DNA of 64,000 nucleotides from Tropicimonas aquimaris (GCF_042676185.1 NZ_JBHTJT010000007.1:493102-557101), one strand, 5' to 3'. Counted from the first letter of the stretch, positions 16,167-24,989 are shown. Program-made: numbers and translations. The notes: a model not told the origin generated them from the letters alone.

Positions 16167-17384
16167 ATGACCACCAGCCAGAATCAACATCTACGCGCGC
16201 CTCGCGAGCGCTGGCTGATCCTCGGCGCCTCGGCGATCATCCTTGCGGTGACGATGGGGCAATTGGTGAACGGCCTGTCGGTCTATTTCGTGCCGCTCGA
16301 GGTCTCGCAGGGCTGGAGCCGGGCGGAGATCGCGCTGATCAACACCTCGGGTTTGATCGGCCTCGCCCTGGGATCGCTGGTGATGGGCTTTGCAGCGGAG
16401 CGGTTCGGCATCCGACCGGTCGCACTGCTCGGCGTCATCGCGACCGGGGTGGCCACCATCCTCGCCTCCCGGGCCGAAGAGCTCTGGCAGATGTACGCCC
16501 TATTCCTGCTGGCCGGTGCGCTCGGTGGCGGGGCGTTGTCGGCGCCGCTGATGGCGCTGGTGGGCAACTGGTTCGTGGTCGGCGCGGGGCTTGCCATCGG
16601 CGTCGCCTCGGCCGGACAGGCGCTCGGGCAGGGAGGGATGCCGCTTGCCGGCGCATTCTTGATCGAGGCTCTCGGTTGGCGGGATGCGCTCGCCGTTCAG
16701 GGGCTCTTTACCCTCGTCGCCCTCGTGCCACTGGCGCTTCTGCTGCGCGACCCGCCAGAGACCGGGAACGGCGCTGCACTGTCGGATCAGACCCCATCGG
16801 GCCTGCCGAACGGGTTGATCACCGCCTGGCTCTCGCTCGCGGTGCTGTTCTGCTGCACGTGCATGGCCGTGCCGCTCATGCACTTGGTACCGCTGATCCA
16901 GGGCTGCGGCTTCCCGGCGCCTGAGGCGGGCGGGGTCCTCTTTTCGATGTTGATGGTCGCGATCCTCGGGCGGGTTGCCTTTGGCCGGCTTGCGGACATG
17001 ATCGGGGCGGTCCCGGCCTACCTCGTCGCATCGGGTTGGCAGACCACTCTGGTGTTCGGCTTCACGCTGCTGGGGCGGCTCGATTCGTTCTACGTCTACG
17101 CGGCGATCTACGGGTTCGGATATGCCGGAGTAATGACGACGCTGCTAGTCACGGTGCGCAACCTGAGCGCCCCGGCTCGTCGGGCCTCGTCGCTCGGCAT
17201 CGTCATCGCCTTTGCCTATCTCGGCCATGGGCTGGGCGGCTGGCAGGGCGGGCTCTTCTACGACGCCACGGGCGCCTATTCCTGGACCTTCGCCAATGCC
17301 GCCTTCGCGGGGATCGCGAACCTGGTGATCGTCGGCGCCCTGTGGCTGACGATCAACCGGCGCCCGCGCCCGACGCCTGCCTGA
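16167..17384 (+). CDS. Major facilitator superfamily transporter
   Basis: A 405-residue protein with about twelve hydrophobic segments and the usual two-half layout, split near residue 200 by a hydrophilic loop. It resembles the monocarboxylate/oxalate-type MFS branch (NGLSVYFVPLEVSQGWSRAE near the N-terminus, RVAFGRLADMIGA at the start of the second half). The substrate cannot be assigned. It lies 76 bases after the arginase gene with GGGGAACGGGC before the ATG, and may be cotranscribed. Confidence 0.82.
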   Translation: MTTSQNQHLRAPRERWLILGASAIILAVTMGQLVNGLSVYFVPLEVSQGWSRAEIALINTSGLIGLALGSLVMGFAAERFGIRPVALLGVIATGVATILASRAEELWQMYALFLLAGALGGGALSAPLMALVGNWFVVGAGLAIGVASAGQALGQGGMPLAGAFLIEALGWRDALAVQGLFTLVALVPLALLLRDPPETGNGAALSDQTPSGLPNGLITAWLSLAVLFCCTCMAVPLMHLVPLIQGCGFPAPEAGGVLFSMLMVAILGRVAFGRLADMIGAVPAYLVASGWQTTLVFGFTLLGRLDSFYVYAAIYGFGYAGVMTTLLVTVRNLSAPARRASSLGIVIAFAYLGHGLGGWQGGLFYDATGAYSWTFANAAFAGIANLVIVGALWLTINRRPRPTPA

Positions 17385-17408
17385 CGCGGAAACCGTCCCC
17401 CCGGAATG

Positions 17409-17431
17409 AAAAACCCCCGCAGAAGCGGGGG
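17409..17431 (-). terminator. Rho-independent terminator of infC
   Basis: A perfect 7-base stem CCCCCGC/GCGGGGG (17414-17420 and 17425-17431) with a four-base loop. On the minus strand a run of five T follows (17413-17409). It lies 35 bases after the infC stop and also just after the converging MFS gene. Confidence 0.85.
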
Positions 17432-17465
17432 ATCATCAGGTCGTCTTGGTCGTATGGGCGGCCGC

Positions 17466-18011
17466 TCACTTGGCGAGCGGACCGATCATCATCACCATCT
17501 GGCGACCTTCCATCTTGGGCATGTTCTCGACCTTGCCCAGTTCCTTGATGTCTTCGGCGACACGTTCCAGCAGGTCGCGGCCAAGGTTCTGGTGCGCCAT
17601 CTCGCGGCCGCGGAAGCGCAGCGTGACCTTCACCTTGTCGCCATTCTCCAGGAAGCGGACGACGTTTCGCATCTTGACGTCGTAGTCATGCGTGTCGGTG
17701 TTGGGGCGGAACTTCACCTCCTTCACCTCGATCGTCTTCTGCTTCTTGCGGGCTTCGGACTCGCGCTTCTGGGTCTCGTATTTGTACTTGCCGAAATCCA
17801 TGATCTTGCAGACCGGCGGAGTGGCGTTCGGCGAGATCTCGACGAGGTCGAGACCGACCTGCTCGGCGAGTTCCATCGCCCGGGCAGGGGTGACCACGCC
17901 GACGTTCTGGCCTTCGGGGCCGATCAGCCGGATTTCGGGGGCCCGAATACGGTCGTTTACGCGGGGGCCGGTGTCGCGCGTTGGCGGCGCGTTGTGAGGT
18001 CTGCGGGCTAT
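17466..18011 (-). CDS. infC: Translation initiation factor IF-3, apparently starting at AUA
   Basis: An IF-3 of 181 residues, which binds the 30S subunit and rejects non-canonical start codons. The conserved N-terminal domain (GPRVNDRIRAPEIRLIGPEG, then DLVEISPNATPPVCKIMDFG) is encoded upstream of the first canonical in-frame start, a GTG at 17897. No ATG, GTG or TTG lies farther upstream in frame before a stop. The reading IARRPHNAPP..., with ATA at 18009-18011 preceded by AAAAGGA at 8 bases, gives the expected full length. infC is famous for unusual start codons used in autoregulation (AUU in E. coli). A 7-codon frame ends across this ATA. A terminator follows the gene. Confidence 0.9.
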   Translation of the reverse strand: MARRPHNAPPTRDTGPRVNDRIRAPEIRLIGPEGQNVGVVTPARAMELAEQVGLDLVEISPNATPPVCKIMDFGKYKYETQKRESEARKKQKTIEVKEVKFRPNTDTHDYDVKMRNVVRFLENGDKVKVTLRFRGREMAHQNLGRDLLERVAEDIKELGKVENMPKMEGRQMVMMIGPLAK

Positions 18012-18031
18012 GACGTATGTCCTTTTGTCAT
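18008..18031 (-). CDS. Possible 7-codon leader overlapping the infC start
   Basis: ATG at 18029-18031 opens a frame of seven codons (MTKGHTS) that ends with TAG at 18008-18010, overlapping the proposed ATA start of infC (18009-18011). The infC ribosome site AAAAGGA lies inside this mini-frame. Such an arrangement could allow termination-reinitiation control. That it is translated is inference. Confidence 0.3.
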   Translation of the reverse strand: MTKGHTS

Positions 18032-18255
18032 TGCGGGAAAAGTGGCGGGAAAGTAACGGCCTTGTGGCCGTGTTTCAAGGGAATTGCAGGTGCTTTGCGG
18101 AACTGAAGCCGGATGGGCCGGACGTGCAACGTCGTGTGCCGGTCATGTTGTCGTGCCAAGCTGGGCAAAGGCCCGCCTATTTCACGGCGCCCGGCTGTGC
18201 AAACCAAATCTGAACCCCATGTTGTGGTAATAACCGCATGGGAGGGAGCTTCACC

Positions 18256-18780
18256 ATGAACAAGACACTCGGAATTATTCTGGCCGCGGTCGTTGTGGTC
18301 CTTGCACTCTGGTATCTGATGGGGTCCGGAACAGAGCCCCCCGCGGAAGCGGAGGCGCCAGCATCCAGTGAATCCGCACTTCCCGCCGAGACCGGGGATG
18401 TCGCTTCTGAGGCCGCAACGGAAGCCGAATCCGCAATCGAATCGGCCGCCGAGGCCATGGGCGAGGCGGCAGATGCGCTGAAGGATGCGGCTGCGAACAT
18501 GGAAGCCAGCACCGAGGAGATGATTGCCGGGCTGAGCGCCGCGCTCACGTCGGCGACCGCCGAGGTCAGCGGCGGCCTTCAGTCGGCGTTGGACGGCATC
18601 GACACCTCCGCGCTGTCGGTCGAGAACTTCAACTACGACAATATCGTTGCCAAGATCGAAGCCTCGGACATGTCCGAGGAGAACAAGCAGAAGATCATCG
18701 CCACGCTCGACAAGGCGCGCCAGTCTCCGGAGGCGCTGCAGGCCGCGCTGGAATCGTTCCGCGCGGCGATGGAGCAGTAA
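18256..18780 (+). CDS. Membrane-anchored Ala/Glu-rich protein
   Basis: A 174-residue protein with a single N-terminal membrane segment (LGIILAAVVVVLALWYLM, residues 4-21), followed by a low-complexity Ala/Glu/Ser region and a helical C-terminal domain ending EALQAALESFRAAMEQ. The charge pattern predicts coiled coil or long helices in the periplasm. GGGAGG lies 8 bases before ATG 18256; a farther upstream ATG at 18238 lacks this. Function unknown. A hairpin follows directly. Confidence 0.72.
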   Translation: MNKTLGIILAAVVVVLALWYLMGSGTEPPAEAEAPASSESALPAETGDVASEAATEAESAIESAAEAMGEAADALKDAAANMEASTEEMIAGLSAALTSATAEVSGGLQSALDGIDTSALSVENFNYDNIVAKIEASDMSEENKQKIIATLDKARQSPEALQAALESFRAAMEQ

Positions 18781-18792
18781 CCGCACAACGGA

Positions 18793-18822
18793 AACGGCCG
18801 CCCGTGGAATGGGGCGGCCGTT
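18793..18822. terminator. Bidirectional hairpin between convergent genes
   Basis: An 11-base perfect stem AACGGCCGCCC/GGGCGGCCGTT (18793-18803 and 18812-18822) with an 8-base loop lies between the stop of the 18256 gene and the stop of the converging reductase gene. No strong T-run is present, but the position fits a shared terminator. Confidence 0.6.
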
Positions 18823-18849
18823 CTCGGTTGGCGTGTCGAGCCACAGCGG

Positions 18850-19707
18850 TCAGTCGACGAATGCCTTTTCGACCACGTATTCCTTGGGCTCCGAGTTGGC
18901 TCCCTCGCGCAGCCCGTATTCCTCCAGCAATTCCTTGATCTCGAGGTTGAAAGCCAGGTTGCCGCAGACCATCGCGCGGTCGGTTTCCGGCGCGATCGGA
19001 GCCACGTCGAGATCCCGGAACACGTCGCCCGAGCGCATCAGATCGGTGATCCGGCCCATCTTGGGGCTTTGCTCGCGGGTGGTCGTCGGGTAGTAGCGCA
19101 GCTTCTTGTGGAAATCCTCGCCCATCAGCTCGGCCAGCAGCTCGTCCTTGCGGATGTTCTCGATCAGCTTGGCGCCATAGGCCAGTTCGCCGACCTCGCG
19201 GCAGGTGTGGGTGATAATGACCTCGTCGTAATCCTCGTAGGTCTGTGGCTCGCGCAGCAGCGAGGCGAAGGGCGCAAAGCCGGTGCCGGTGGCGAAGAAC
19301 CACAGGCGCTTGCCCGGCAGCAGCGCGTCATGCACCAGCGTGCCGACAGGCTTGGGCCGCAGGATGATCTCGTCGCCCACCTTGATGTTCTGCAGTTTCG
19401 AGGTCAGCGGGCCGTCCGGCACCTTGATCGAGTAGAACTCCAACTCCTCGTCCCAGGAGGGGGACGCGATGGAATAGGCGCGCAGGATCGGTTTCTGCTT
19501 GCCCGTCTTCGGATCCGGGTCGCCCATCAGGCCGATCATCACGAACTCGCCGGACCGGAAACGTAGCGATTGCGGCCGGGTGCAGCGGAAGCTGAACAGA
19601 CGGTCCGTCCAGTGCTGGACGAAGGTTACTGTCTGCGCGTCGGGCAGGGTGGGAACGGCCTTGATCGGTTGGGCGTCGGTCACGGGGCTTTGCTCGGTCA
19701 TGTTCAT
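18850..19707 (-). CDS. fpr: Ferredoxin/flavodoxin-NADP+ reductase
   Basis: A 285-residue FAD enzyme of the bacterial FNR family, which passes electrons between NADPH and ferredoxin or flavodoxin. The FAD motif RAYSIAS is preceded by SGEFVMIGL, and the NADP site GTGFAPFASLLR and AMVCGNLAFN are visible. The C-terminus ends VVEKAFVD. I start at ATG 19707; ATG 19701 is equally possible. It lies downstream of, and on the same strand as, the sulfate-reduction genes and could supply electrons to the sulfite reductase; that link is inference. Confidence 0.9.
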   Translation of the reverse strand: MNMTEQSPVTDAQPIKAVPTLPDAQTVTFVQHWTDRLFSFRCTRPQSLRFRSGEFVMIGLMGDPDPKTGKQKPILRAYSIASPSWDEELEFYSIKVPDGPLTSKLQNIKVGDEIILRPKPVGTLVHDALLPGKRLWFFATGTGFAPFASLLREPQTYEDYDEVIITHTCREVGELAYGAKLIENIRKDELLAELMGEDFHKKLRYYPTTTREQSPKMGRITDLMRSGDVFRDLDVAPIAPETDRAMVCGNLAFNLEIKELLEEYGLREGANSEPKEYVVEKAFVD

Positions 19708-19772
19708 GCTGTCGGAGCCTGGGCCCCGTCCTGTTCCTATATTCGAAGTGTGGTTTTGCCGAAAGGGGCCGG

Positions 19773-20186
19773 TCAGCCGGCGAGCCGCGACCGATAGTCG
19801 TGGTCCTGCCAGTTGGCGCGGGCGCGCCACTGAGGCTCGGGCTGGCGGGTGGCGAGGGCGTCGTCGATCTCGACCTCGTCGAAGCCCGAACGCCGCGCCA
19901 TCGCATATTGATCCGCCAGCACGTGGCCCTTTGCCCGTAGCCGCCCGGCATAGCCCATGCGCCGCAGGGCGCGGGCGATGGAAAAGCCGCGGCCGTCTGC
20001 GAAGCTGGGGAAGTCCACGCGGATCAGCGGGATGTCGTCCAGCCGGCCCGCGAGGGTGCGCGGGTCGGTGTCGGAGGTCAGGTCGAGCGCCGGGGCGGGC
20101 CCGTTGGCCGGCAGGGTCTCGGGCGTGACGAAGTCGGCGGAATGGCTGTCGGGGCCGAAGCCCGCGTCGGTGACGATAACGGTCAT
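19773..20186 (-). CDS. DUF934 protein of the sulfate assimilation cluster
   Basis: A 137-residue DUF934 protein. The conserved second half contains PLIRVDFPSFADGRGFSIA, ALRRMGYAG, GHVLADQYAMARRSGFDEVE. The family is regularly found beside cysH and the sulfite reductase gene and is thought to assist sulfite reduction; its biochemical role is unsettled. It starts 16 bases after cysH on the same strand, so it belongs to the operon. The start ATG 20186 is chosen because the open frame upstream lies within cysH in another frame. Confidence 0.88.
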   Translation of the reverse strand: MTVIVTDAGFGPDSHSADFVTPETLPANGPAPALDLTSDTDPRTLAGRLDDIPLIRVDFPSFADGRGFSIARALRRMGYAGRLRAKGHVLADQYAMARRSGFDEVEIDDALATRQPEPQWRARANWQDHDYRSRLAG

Positions 20187-20202
20187 GGTCTCGGTCCTCG
20201 TG

Positions 20203-20940
20203 TCAGGCGGCATTGGTGCGGACGATCTTGCCGTCCACGAAATGGATGCCGCATTCGTCCTTGTCCTGGCCGCGCCAGCGGCCCGCGCGCGGGTCTTCGC
20301 CCTCGGCAACCGGAGAGGTGCACGGGGCGCATCCGATCGACGGGTAGCCCTTGGTCACCAGCGGGTGGCGCGGCAGCTTGTGGGCGCGGATGTAATCGGC
20401 GATCTGCCCGGCGGTCCAATCGGCCAGCGGATTGATCTTGAGCCGGTTGCCGGACTCCTCGACCAGCGGCAGCGCCGCCCGGTTGCCGTTCTGGAACCGC
20501 TTGCGCCCGGTGATCCAGCTGTCGAACCCCGCGAGTGCCTCGTCCAATGGCCGGGTCTTGCGCAGGTCGCAACAGGCATCGGTGTCACGCATATGAAGCG
20601 TGTTGGCCGGGTCTTTCTGCGCCAGGTTCATGGCGCGGGCCCGTATCACCCGCACGCCGGTCAGACCGAGCTTGTCGGCGACCTCGCGCTGGTAATCCAG
20701 CGTTTCGGGAAAAAGCATCTGGGTGTCGATGAACAGCAGTGGCGTCGCCGGGGCGACCTGGCTCAGCATGTGCAGCAGCACCACCGAATCCGCCCCGAAG
20801 GAGGAGACCATCGCCACCTCGCCGGTCAGCGGATGGTCGAGTGCGGCGCCCAACTGCTCGGGGCCGGTCAGCCCTTCGAGATCGGCGATGATCCGGCTTG
20901 CCCGATCGACGGGCGCAGAAGAGATCGATTCACGCGGCAT
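20203..20940 (-). CDS. cysH: Assimilatory adenylylsulfate (APS) reductase
   Basis: A 245-residue reductase of the CysH family. It carries the iron-sulfur ligands of APS reductases: Cys123-Cys124 in DACCDLRK and Cys204/Cys207 in IGCAPC, plus the catalytic Cys230 in DECGIHF. True PAPS reductases lack the four cluster cysteines, so APS is the likely substrate. The nucleotide site VSSFGADSVVLLH is near the N-terminus. The ATG at 20940 has GGAGAAACGGAAAG upstream and overlaps the end of the sulfite reductase gene by 11 bases. Confidence 0.93.
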   Translation of the reverse strand: MPRESISSAPVDRASRIIADLEGLTGPEQLGAALDHPLTGEVAMVSSFGADSVVLLHMLSQVAPATPLLFIDTQMLFPETLDYQREVADKLGLTGVRVIRARAMNLAQKDPANTLHMRDTDACCDLRKTRPLDEALAGFDSWITGRKRFQNGNRAALPLVEESGNRLKINPLADWTAGQIADYIRAHKLPRHPLVTKGYPSIGCAPCTSPVAEGEDPRAGRWRGQDKDECGIHFVDGKIVRTNAA

Positions 20941-22594
20941 CTTTCCGTTTCTCCGGTCCATAAAGCGCCTCCTTGAAAGGCGCGGCGCCGAGGCGCCGAT
21001 AGGTTTCGAGAAAGCCTTCGCCCTCGTCGGTGCGGTTTTCGAGATAGGCCAGCATCAGCCGTTCCACCGCCGGGACGATCTCGTCATAGGCAAAGCCCGG
21101 GCCCGCCCGCTCGCCGATCGCGGCGGTCTCGGTGGCGTCGCCGCCGAGCGTGATCTGGTAGTTCTCAACCCCGGCCCGGTCGAGCCCGAGGATGCCGATG
21201 TGACCCACGTGGTGGTGGCCGCAGGCGTTGATGCAGCCGGAGATCTTTACCTGCAGCGGGCCGACCTCGTGCTCGATCCTGAGCGCGTCGATCCGTTCGG
21301 CCAGTTGGGTCGCGACGGGGATCGAGCGGGCGGTGGCCAGCGCGCAGTAATCCATGCCGGGGCAGGCGATGATGTCGGAGGCGAGCCCGACGTTGGCGGT
21401 GGCGAGCCCGGCGCGTTTCAGCTCGGCGTGCACCGTGGCGAGATCGGCCTTGCGGACATGCGGCAGGATCACGTTCTGCTGGTGCGAGATCCGCAGCTCG
21501 TCGTGGCCATAGCGCTCGGCCAGGTCGGCCAGCACGCGCATCTGCTCCGCGGTGGCATCGCCCGGCGTCTGGCCATGCGCCTTGAGCGACACGGTGACGA
21601 TCGTGTAGTCGGGGTGCTTGTGGTCGGCAAGGTTGGTGTCGGCCCAGGCGCGGAATACCGGGTCCGCCTTGGCCTCTTCCAGCGCCTCGGCGCCACCGGC
21701 GACGAAGTCGGGCGTGACGAAACGCTCGCGGATGCGGGCGATCACGCGCTCGTCCACGCCCTGGAAATCGGCGCGGGTCTGGAGGAAGGCTTCTTCCACC
21801 TCGTCGCGGATGGTTTCGAGGCCGGCCTCGTGGACGGTGATCTTGATCCGCGCCTTGTACTTGTTGTCCCGCCGGCCGTAGCGGTTGTAGACATGCACGA
21901 TCGCTTCCAGGTAGGGAAGCAACTCGCCCTCGGGCAGGAAGTCGCGGATCACCTTGCCGATCATTGGCGTCCGGCCGAGGCCGCCGCCCACGATCACCTC
22001 GAAGCCCGGTTCCCCGTCGCGCTCCACCATCCGAAGCCCGATGTCATGAGCGCGGGTGACAGCGCGGTCGTTGGGCGAGCCGGTGATGGCGATCTTGAAC
22101 TTGCGGGGCAGGAACTGGAACTCCGGGTGGTCGGTCGACCACTGGCGGATGAGTTCCGCATAGGGGCGCGGGTCGGCGATCTCGTCGGCGGCGGCGCCGG
22201 CGAAATGGTCCGAGGTCACGTTGCGGATCGTGTTGCCGGAGGTCTGGATGGCGTGCATCCCGACCTCGGCCAGCGAATCCAGCATGTCCGGCACGTCGGG
22301 AAGCTTGGGCCAGTTGTACTGGATGTTCTGACGGGTGGTGAAATGGCCATATCCCTTGTCCCACTTCTCCGCCAGCTCGGCCAGCTTGCGCATCTTGACG
22401 GAATCGAGCGAGCCATAGGGGATCGCGACGCGGAGCATATAGGCGTGCAGCTGCAGGTAGAGGCCGTTCATCAGCCGAAGCGGCTTGAACTCGTCCTCGG
22501 TCAGCGATCCGTCGATGCGGCGCTCCACCTGGGCGCGGAACTGGGCGTTGCGCTCGGCGAGAAAGGCGGCGTCGAAGTCGTCGTAGCGGTACAT
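20930..22594 (-). CDS. cysI: Nitrite/sulfite reductase, hemoprotein (assimilatory sulfite reductase)
   Basis: A 554-residue siroheme/[4Fe-4S] reductase. The cluster and siroheme ligands are Cys411 and Cys417 in CPGMDYC and Cys454 and Cys458 in GCINACGHH. The two-fold domain repeat is clear, with the substrate-contacting TRQNIQYNW early in the protein. Context with cysH, DUF934, DUF2849 and cysG identifies it as the sulfite-reducing enzyme producing sulfide for cysteine synthesis, not a nitrite reductase. It overlaps cysH and follows the DUF2849 gene by about 75 bases. Confidence 0.92.
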   Translation of the reverse strand: MYRYDDFDAAFLAERNAQFRAQVERRIDGSLTEDEFKPLRLMNGLYLQLHAYMLRVAIPYGSLDSVKMRKLAELAEKWDKGYGHFTTRQNIQYNWPKLPDVPDMLDSLAEVGMHAIQTSGNTIRNVTSDHFAGAAADEIADPRPYAELIRQWSTDHPEFQFLPRKFKIAITGSPNDRAVTRAHDIGLRMVERDGEPGFEVIVGGGLGRTPMIGKVIRDFLPEGELLPYLEAIVHVYNRYGRRDNKYKARIKITVHEAGLETIRDEVEEAFLQTRADFQGVDERVIARIRERFVTPDFVAGGAEALEEAKADPVFRAWADTNLADHKHPDYTIVTVSLKAHGQTPGDATAEQMRVLADLAERYGHDELRISHQQNVILPHVRKADLATVHAELKRAGLATANVGLASDIIACPGMDYCALATARSIPVATQLAERIDALRIEHEVGPLQVKISGCINACGHHHVGHIGILGLDRAGVENYQITLGGDATETAAIGERAGPGFAYDEIVPAVERLMLAYLENRTDEGEGFLETYRRLGAAPFKEALYGPEKRKDAA

Positions 22595-22669
22595 GGGACT
22601 CTCCGGTCTCGAAATTCAACTAACCTGAAATGCTCATTCAGAAAAGCTGAAAGTCATATTCAATTTCTG

Positions 22670-22978
22670 TCACTGATGCCCTGCGGCAACCTGCTTGCCG
22701 TGGGCGTAGTTCGAGGGGCCGCGCGAGCGGAACGCCTCGCGGAAGTGCACCGGCTCCGGCCCATTCGGGCCCGCCTTGGCGTCGGCCAGGTAGGCGCCGA
22801 CAATGCGGTTCTGCTGGCGCTCGGCGTCCAGCAGCCGGATCGTGGCATGGGCTTCGTCTTCCAGGAGTTCGGCCTCGGAATGGCTGCGGGACCAGCGGTC
22901 GTCTGCGGTCAGGTAGACGACATCGCCTTCGATCAGGTCGTTCGCGGTCACGATCTTGGGGGAGAACGGGCGGGGCAT
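22670..22978 (-). CDS. DUF2849 protein of the sulfite reductase cluster
   Basis: A 102-residue DUF2849 protein; the family occurs almost only next to alphaproteobacterial sulfite reductase genes. The conserved region is ANDLIEGDVVYLTADDRWS near the N-terminus and EPVHFREAFRSRGPSNY near the C-terminus. Its start codon overlaps the cysG stop (TGATG at 22976-22980), so translation is coupled. A role as a small accessory factor for sulfite reductase is assumed from context only. Confidence 0.87.
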   Translation of the reverse strand: MPRPFSPKIVTANDLIEGDVVYLTADDRWSRSHSEAELLEDEAHATIRLLDAERQQNRIVGAYLADAKAGPNGPEPVHFREAFRSRGPSNYAHGKQVAAGHQ

Positions 22979-24378
22979 CAGGCGTGTTCCTTCAGCAGGG
23001 TTGCAGTACGGTGCAGGGAGGCGCGGGCATCGCGCGGGGCGAGACCGAACATCAGGACGGCCGGCCCGGTCAGCTCGGCGGCGGCGAGGTCCTCCGACAG
23101 GGTCGCGAGGCGGCTGGCGACGACCCGGCTTTCGGGGCGCGAGGCGTTCTCGACGATGGTCACCGGGGTGTCCGAGGCGGCGCCATGCATCAGCAGGCGG
23201 CCCTGCAGGAAGCGCGCGGCGCGCTTGCCCATGTAGATGGCGGCGACCGTACCCGGGCGGGCGAGAGTGGCCCAGTCCTGCTCTGCAAAGCCCTTGACGT
23301 CATGTCCGGTCAGCAGCCGCATGTCGGAGTTCCGGCCGCGTGCGGTCAGGCTCTGGCCGATCTGGGCCGCGGCGGCGGAGGCGGCGGTGATGCCGGGCAC
23401 GATGGAGTAGGCGATGCCCGCGGCGTCGACGGCATCGAGTTCCTCGTCAAGACGACCGAAGACGGTGGCATCGCCGGACTTGAGCCGGACGACCTGCGCG
23501 CCGGTGGCGGCATGCTCCACCAGAAGGGCATCGATCTCGGCCTGCGGGGTGGACGGGCCGAACCCCTCCTTGCCGACGGCGATCACGGTGGCCTCGCGGC
23601 GGGCGAGCTCGAGGATCGGCGCGGGCACCAACCGGTCGTGGATCACCACATCGGCCTCGTCGAGGGCGCGGCGGGCCTTGAGGGTTAGCAGGTCCGGATC
23701 GCCCGGGCCGGCGCCGACGAAGTGCACATGGCCGGGCCGGGCCTCGGCGGCGAGATGCGCGGCGAGTTCCATCTCCAGAGCGCTCTGGATCGCATCCTCG
23801 CCTACGACCGCGGCACGGGGGCCGGAGCGGAAGTAGAAGGCGGACCAGAAGTCGCGGCGCGGGCGGCCGTGCGGCAGCGCCTCGGCATGGGCGCGGAACG
23901 TCTTGCCGATGCGGGCGAGCAGACCCAGCCCCTGGGGCAGCCGCTCCTCGAGGTCCCGCTTGATGGCGCGGGCCAGAACCGGCGCCGCACCCTCGGTACC
24001 GATTGCGACGGTGACAGGATCGCGGTCGACGATGGCCGGGGTGATGAAATCGCTCGCCTCGAGATTGTCGACCACGTTCAGCGGAACCCCGGCGGCGCGC
24101 GCGAGGTTGCCGAGCCTGGCGTCCGACGCGTCATCCTCGTAAGCGGCATAGGCGAGCGCTGCGCCGAGCAGGTCACAGGCGCCGGGGACTGCGCGGTGCA
24201 GGGTCACCAGACCGTCGTTGGCCCAGGCGAGGATCTCCGGCGCGGGTTCCTCGGCAAAGACATGCAGGTCGGCCTCGGTCTTGAGCAGCAGGCGAAGCTT
24301 GGCCAGCGCGGCCGCACCCCCGCCCGCGAGGACGATCCGCCGTCCGGCGGTGTCGACGAAGATCGGGAAGTGCTGCAT
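22978..24378 (-). CDS. cysG: Siroheme synthase (multifunctional)
   Basis: A 466-residue fusion of the precorrin-2 dehydrogenase/ferrochelatase half (NAD site VLAGGGAAALAK at residues 16-27) and the uroporphyrinogen-III C-methyltransferase half (HFVGAGPGDPDLLTLKA, then VVRLKSGDATVFGR and SIVPGITAASAAAA). It makes siroheme for the sulfite reductase encoded in the same operon. Length is normal for CysG. It is the first gene of the minus-strand sulfur operon, and its promoter should lie in the 143 bases shared with the divergent Lrp-type gene. Confidence 0.94.
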   Translation of the reverse strand: MQHFPIFVDTAGRRIVLAGGGAAALAKLRLLLKTEADLHVFAEEPAPEILAWANDGLVTLHRAVPGACDLLGAALAYAAYEDDASDARLGNLARAAGVPLNVVDNLEASDFITPAIVDRDPVTVAIGTEGAAPVLARAIKRDLEERLPQGLGLLARIGKTFRAHAEALPHGRPRRDFWSAFYFRSGPRAAVVGEDAIQSALEMELAAHLAAEARPGHVHFVGAGPGDPDLLTLKARRALDEADVVIHDRLVPAPILELARREATVIAVGKEGFGPSTPQAEIDALLVEHAATGAQVVRLKSGDATVFGRLDEELDAVDAAGIAYSIVPGITAASAAAAQIGQSLTARGRNSDMRLLTGHDVKGFAEQDWATLARPGTVAAIYMGKRAARFLQGRLLMHGAASDTPVTIVENASRPESRVVASRLATLSEDLAAAELTGPAVLMFGLAPRDARASLHRTATLLKEHA

Positions 24379-24521
24379 CGGGACTCTCCTGAGGCGTGTT
24401 TCTGCACCGCAATATAGAATTTTGTCCCGTGTTCTTGCCAGATATTGCGGAAAAGAAGAACATATGTTCTGACTTGGTCGGGAAGGTCGCGTCTATTTCC
24501 CGGATATAGGAGCAAACCTGA

Positions 24522-24989
24522 ATGGCTGTCCGTCTCGATGCCACCGATCGGAAAATCCTTGCGGAGTTGCAGCGCGACGCAGACCAGTCACTGGACGAAA
24601 TCGCGCGCAATGTGGGCTCATCGAAGACTCCGGTCTGGAATCGCATACGCAAGCTGCGCGAGGCCGGGGTGATCCGGCGCTCGACGGTGCTGCTCGACCC
24701 GGAAGCGCTTGGTCTGGAAGCCTGTTTCTTCGTGCTGATCCGCACCAGCGAGCACGAGGCGGATTGGCAGAAACGGTTTCTAGAGGCGCTGCAGGCGCGT
24801 CCGGAAGTGCTCGAGGCGCACCGGCTGGCTGGCGATATCGACTACATCCTCAAGCTGCAGGTACCCAACGCCCGGGCCTATGACACGTTCTACCAGGCGC
24901 TGATCTCGGAGGTGCGCATCCACAACGTGACCGCGCTGCTCTCGATGGAGGAGATCAAGTCCACCACGGCGCTCCCGCTGGGGGCGTAG
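24522..24989 (+). CDS. Lrp/AsnC-family transcriptional regulator
   Basis: A 155-residue regulator. The helix-turn-helix lies in the first 60 residues (DRKILAELQRDADQSLDEIA, then SKTPVWNRIRKLREAGVI), and the RAM ligand-binding domain follows with the typical RLAGDIDYILKLQVPNARAY. The ATG is preceded by AGGAG. Its divergence from cysG suggests that it controls the sulfate-assimilation operon, perhaps in response to a sulfur amino acid. That assignment is inferred from position. Confidence 0.88.
   Translation: MAVRLDATDRKILAELQRDADQSLDEIARNVGSSKTPVWNRIRKLREAGVIRRSTVLLDPEALGLEACFFVLIRTSEHEADWQKRFLEALQARPEVLEAHRLAGDIDYILKLQVPNARAYDTFYQALISEVRIHNVTALLSMEEIKSTTALPLGA

Noticed and set aside
17466..17897. 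A truncated 143-residue IF-3 starting at GTG 17897
   Set aside because: It would lack most of the conserved N-terminal domain, which is clearly encoded just upstream in the same frame.
20930..22594. Assimilatory nitrite reductase
   Set aside because: Motifs alone allow it, but the operon with cysH, DUF934, DUF2849 and cysG points to sulfite.
20723..23236. Very long plus-strand open frame (837 codons) opposite the sulfite reductase genes
   Set aside because: The opposite strand encodes the siroheme/4Fe-4S reductase and CysH with all motifs. The plus frame has biased composition and no domain, a high-GC shadow.
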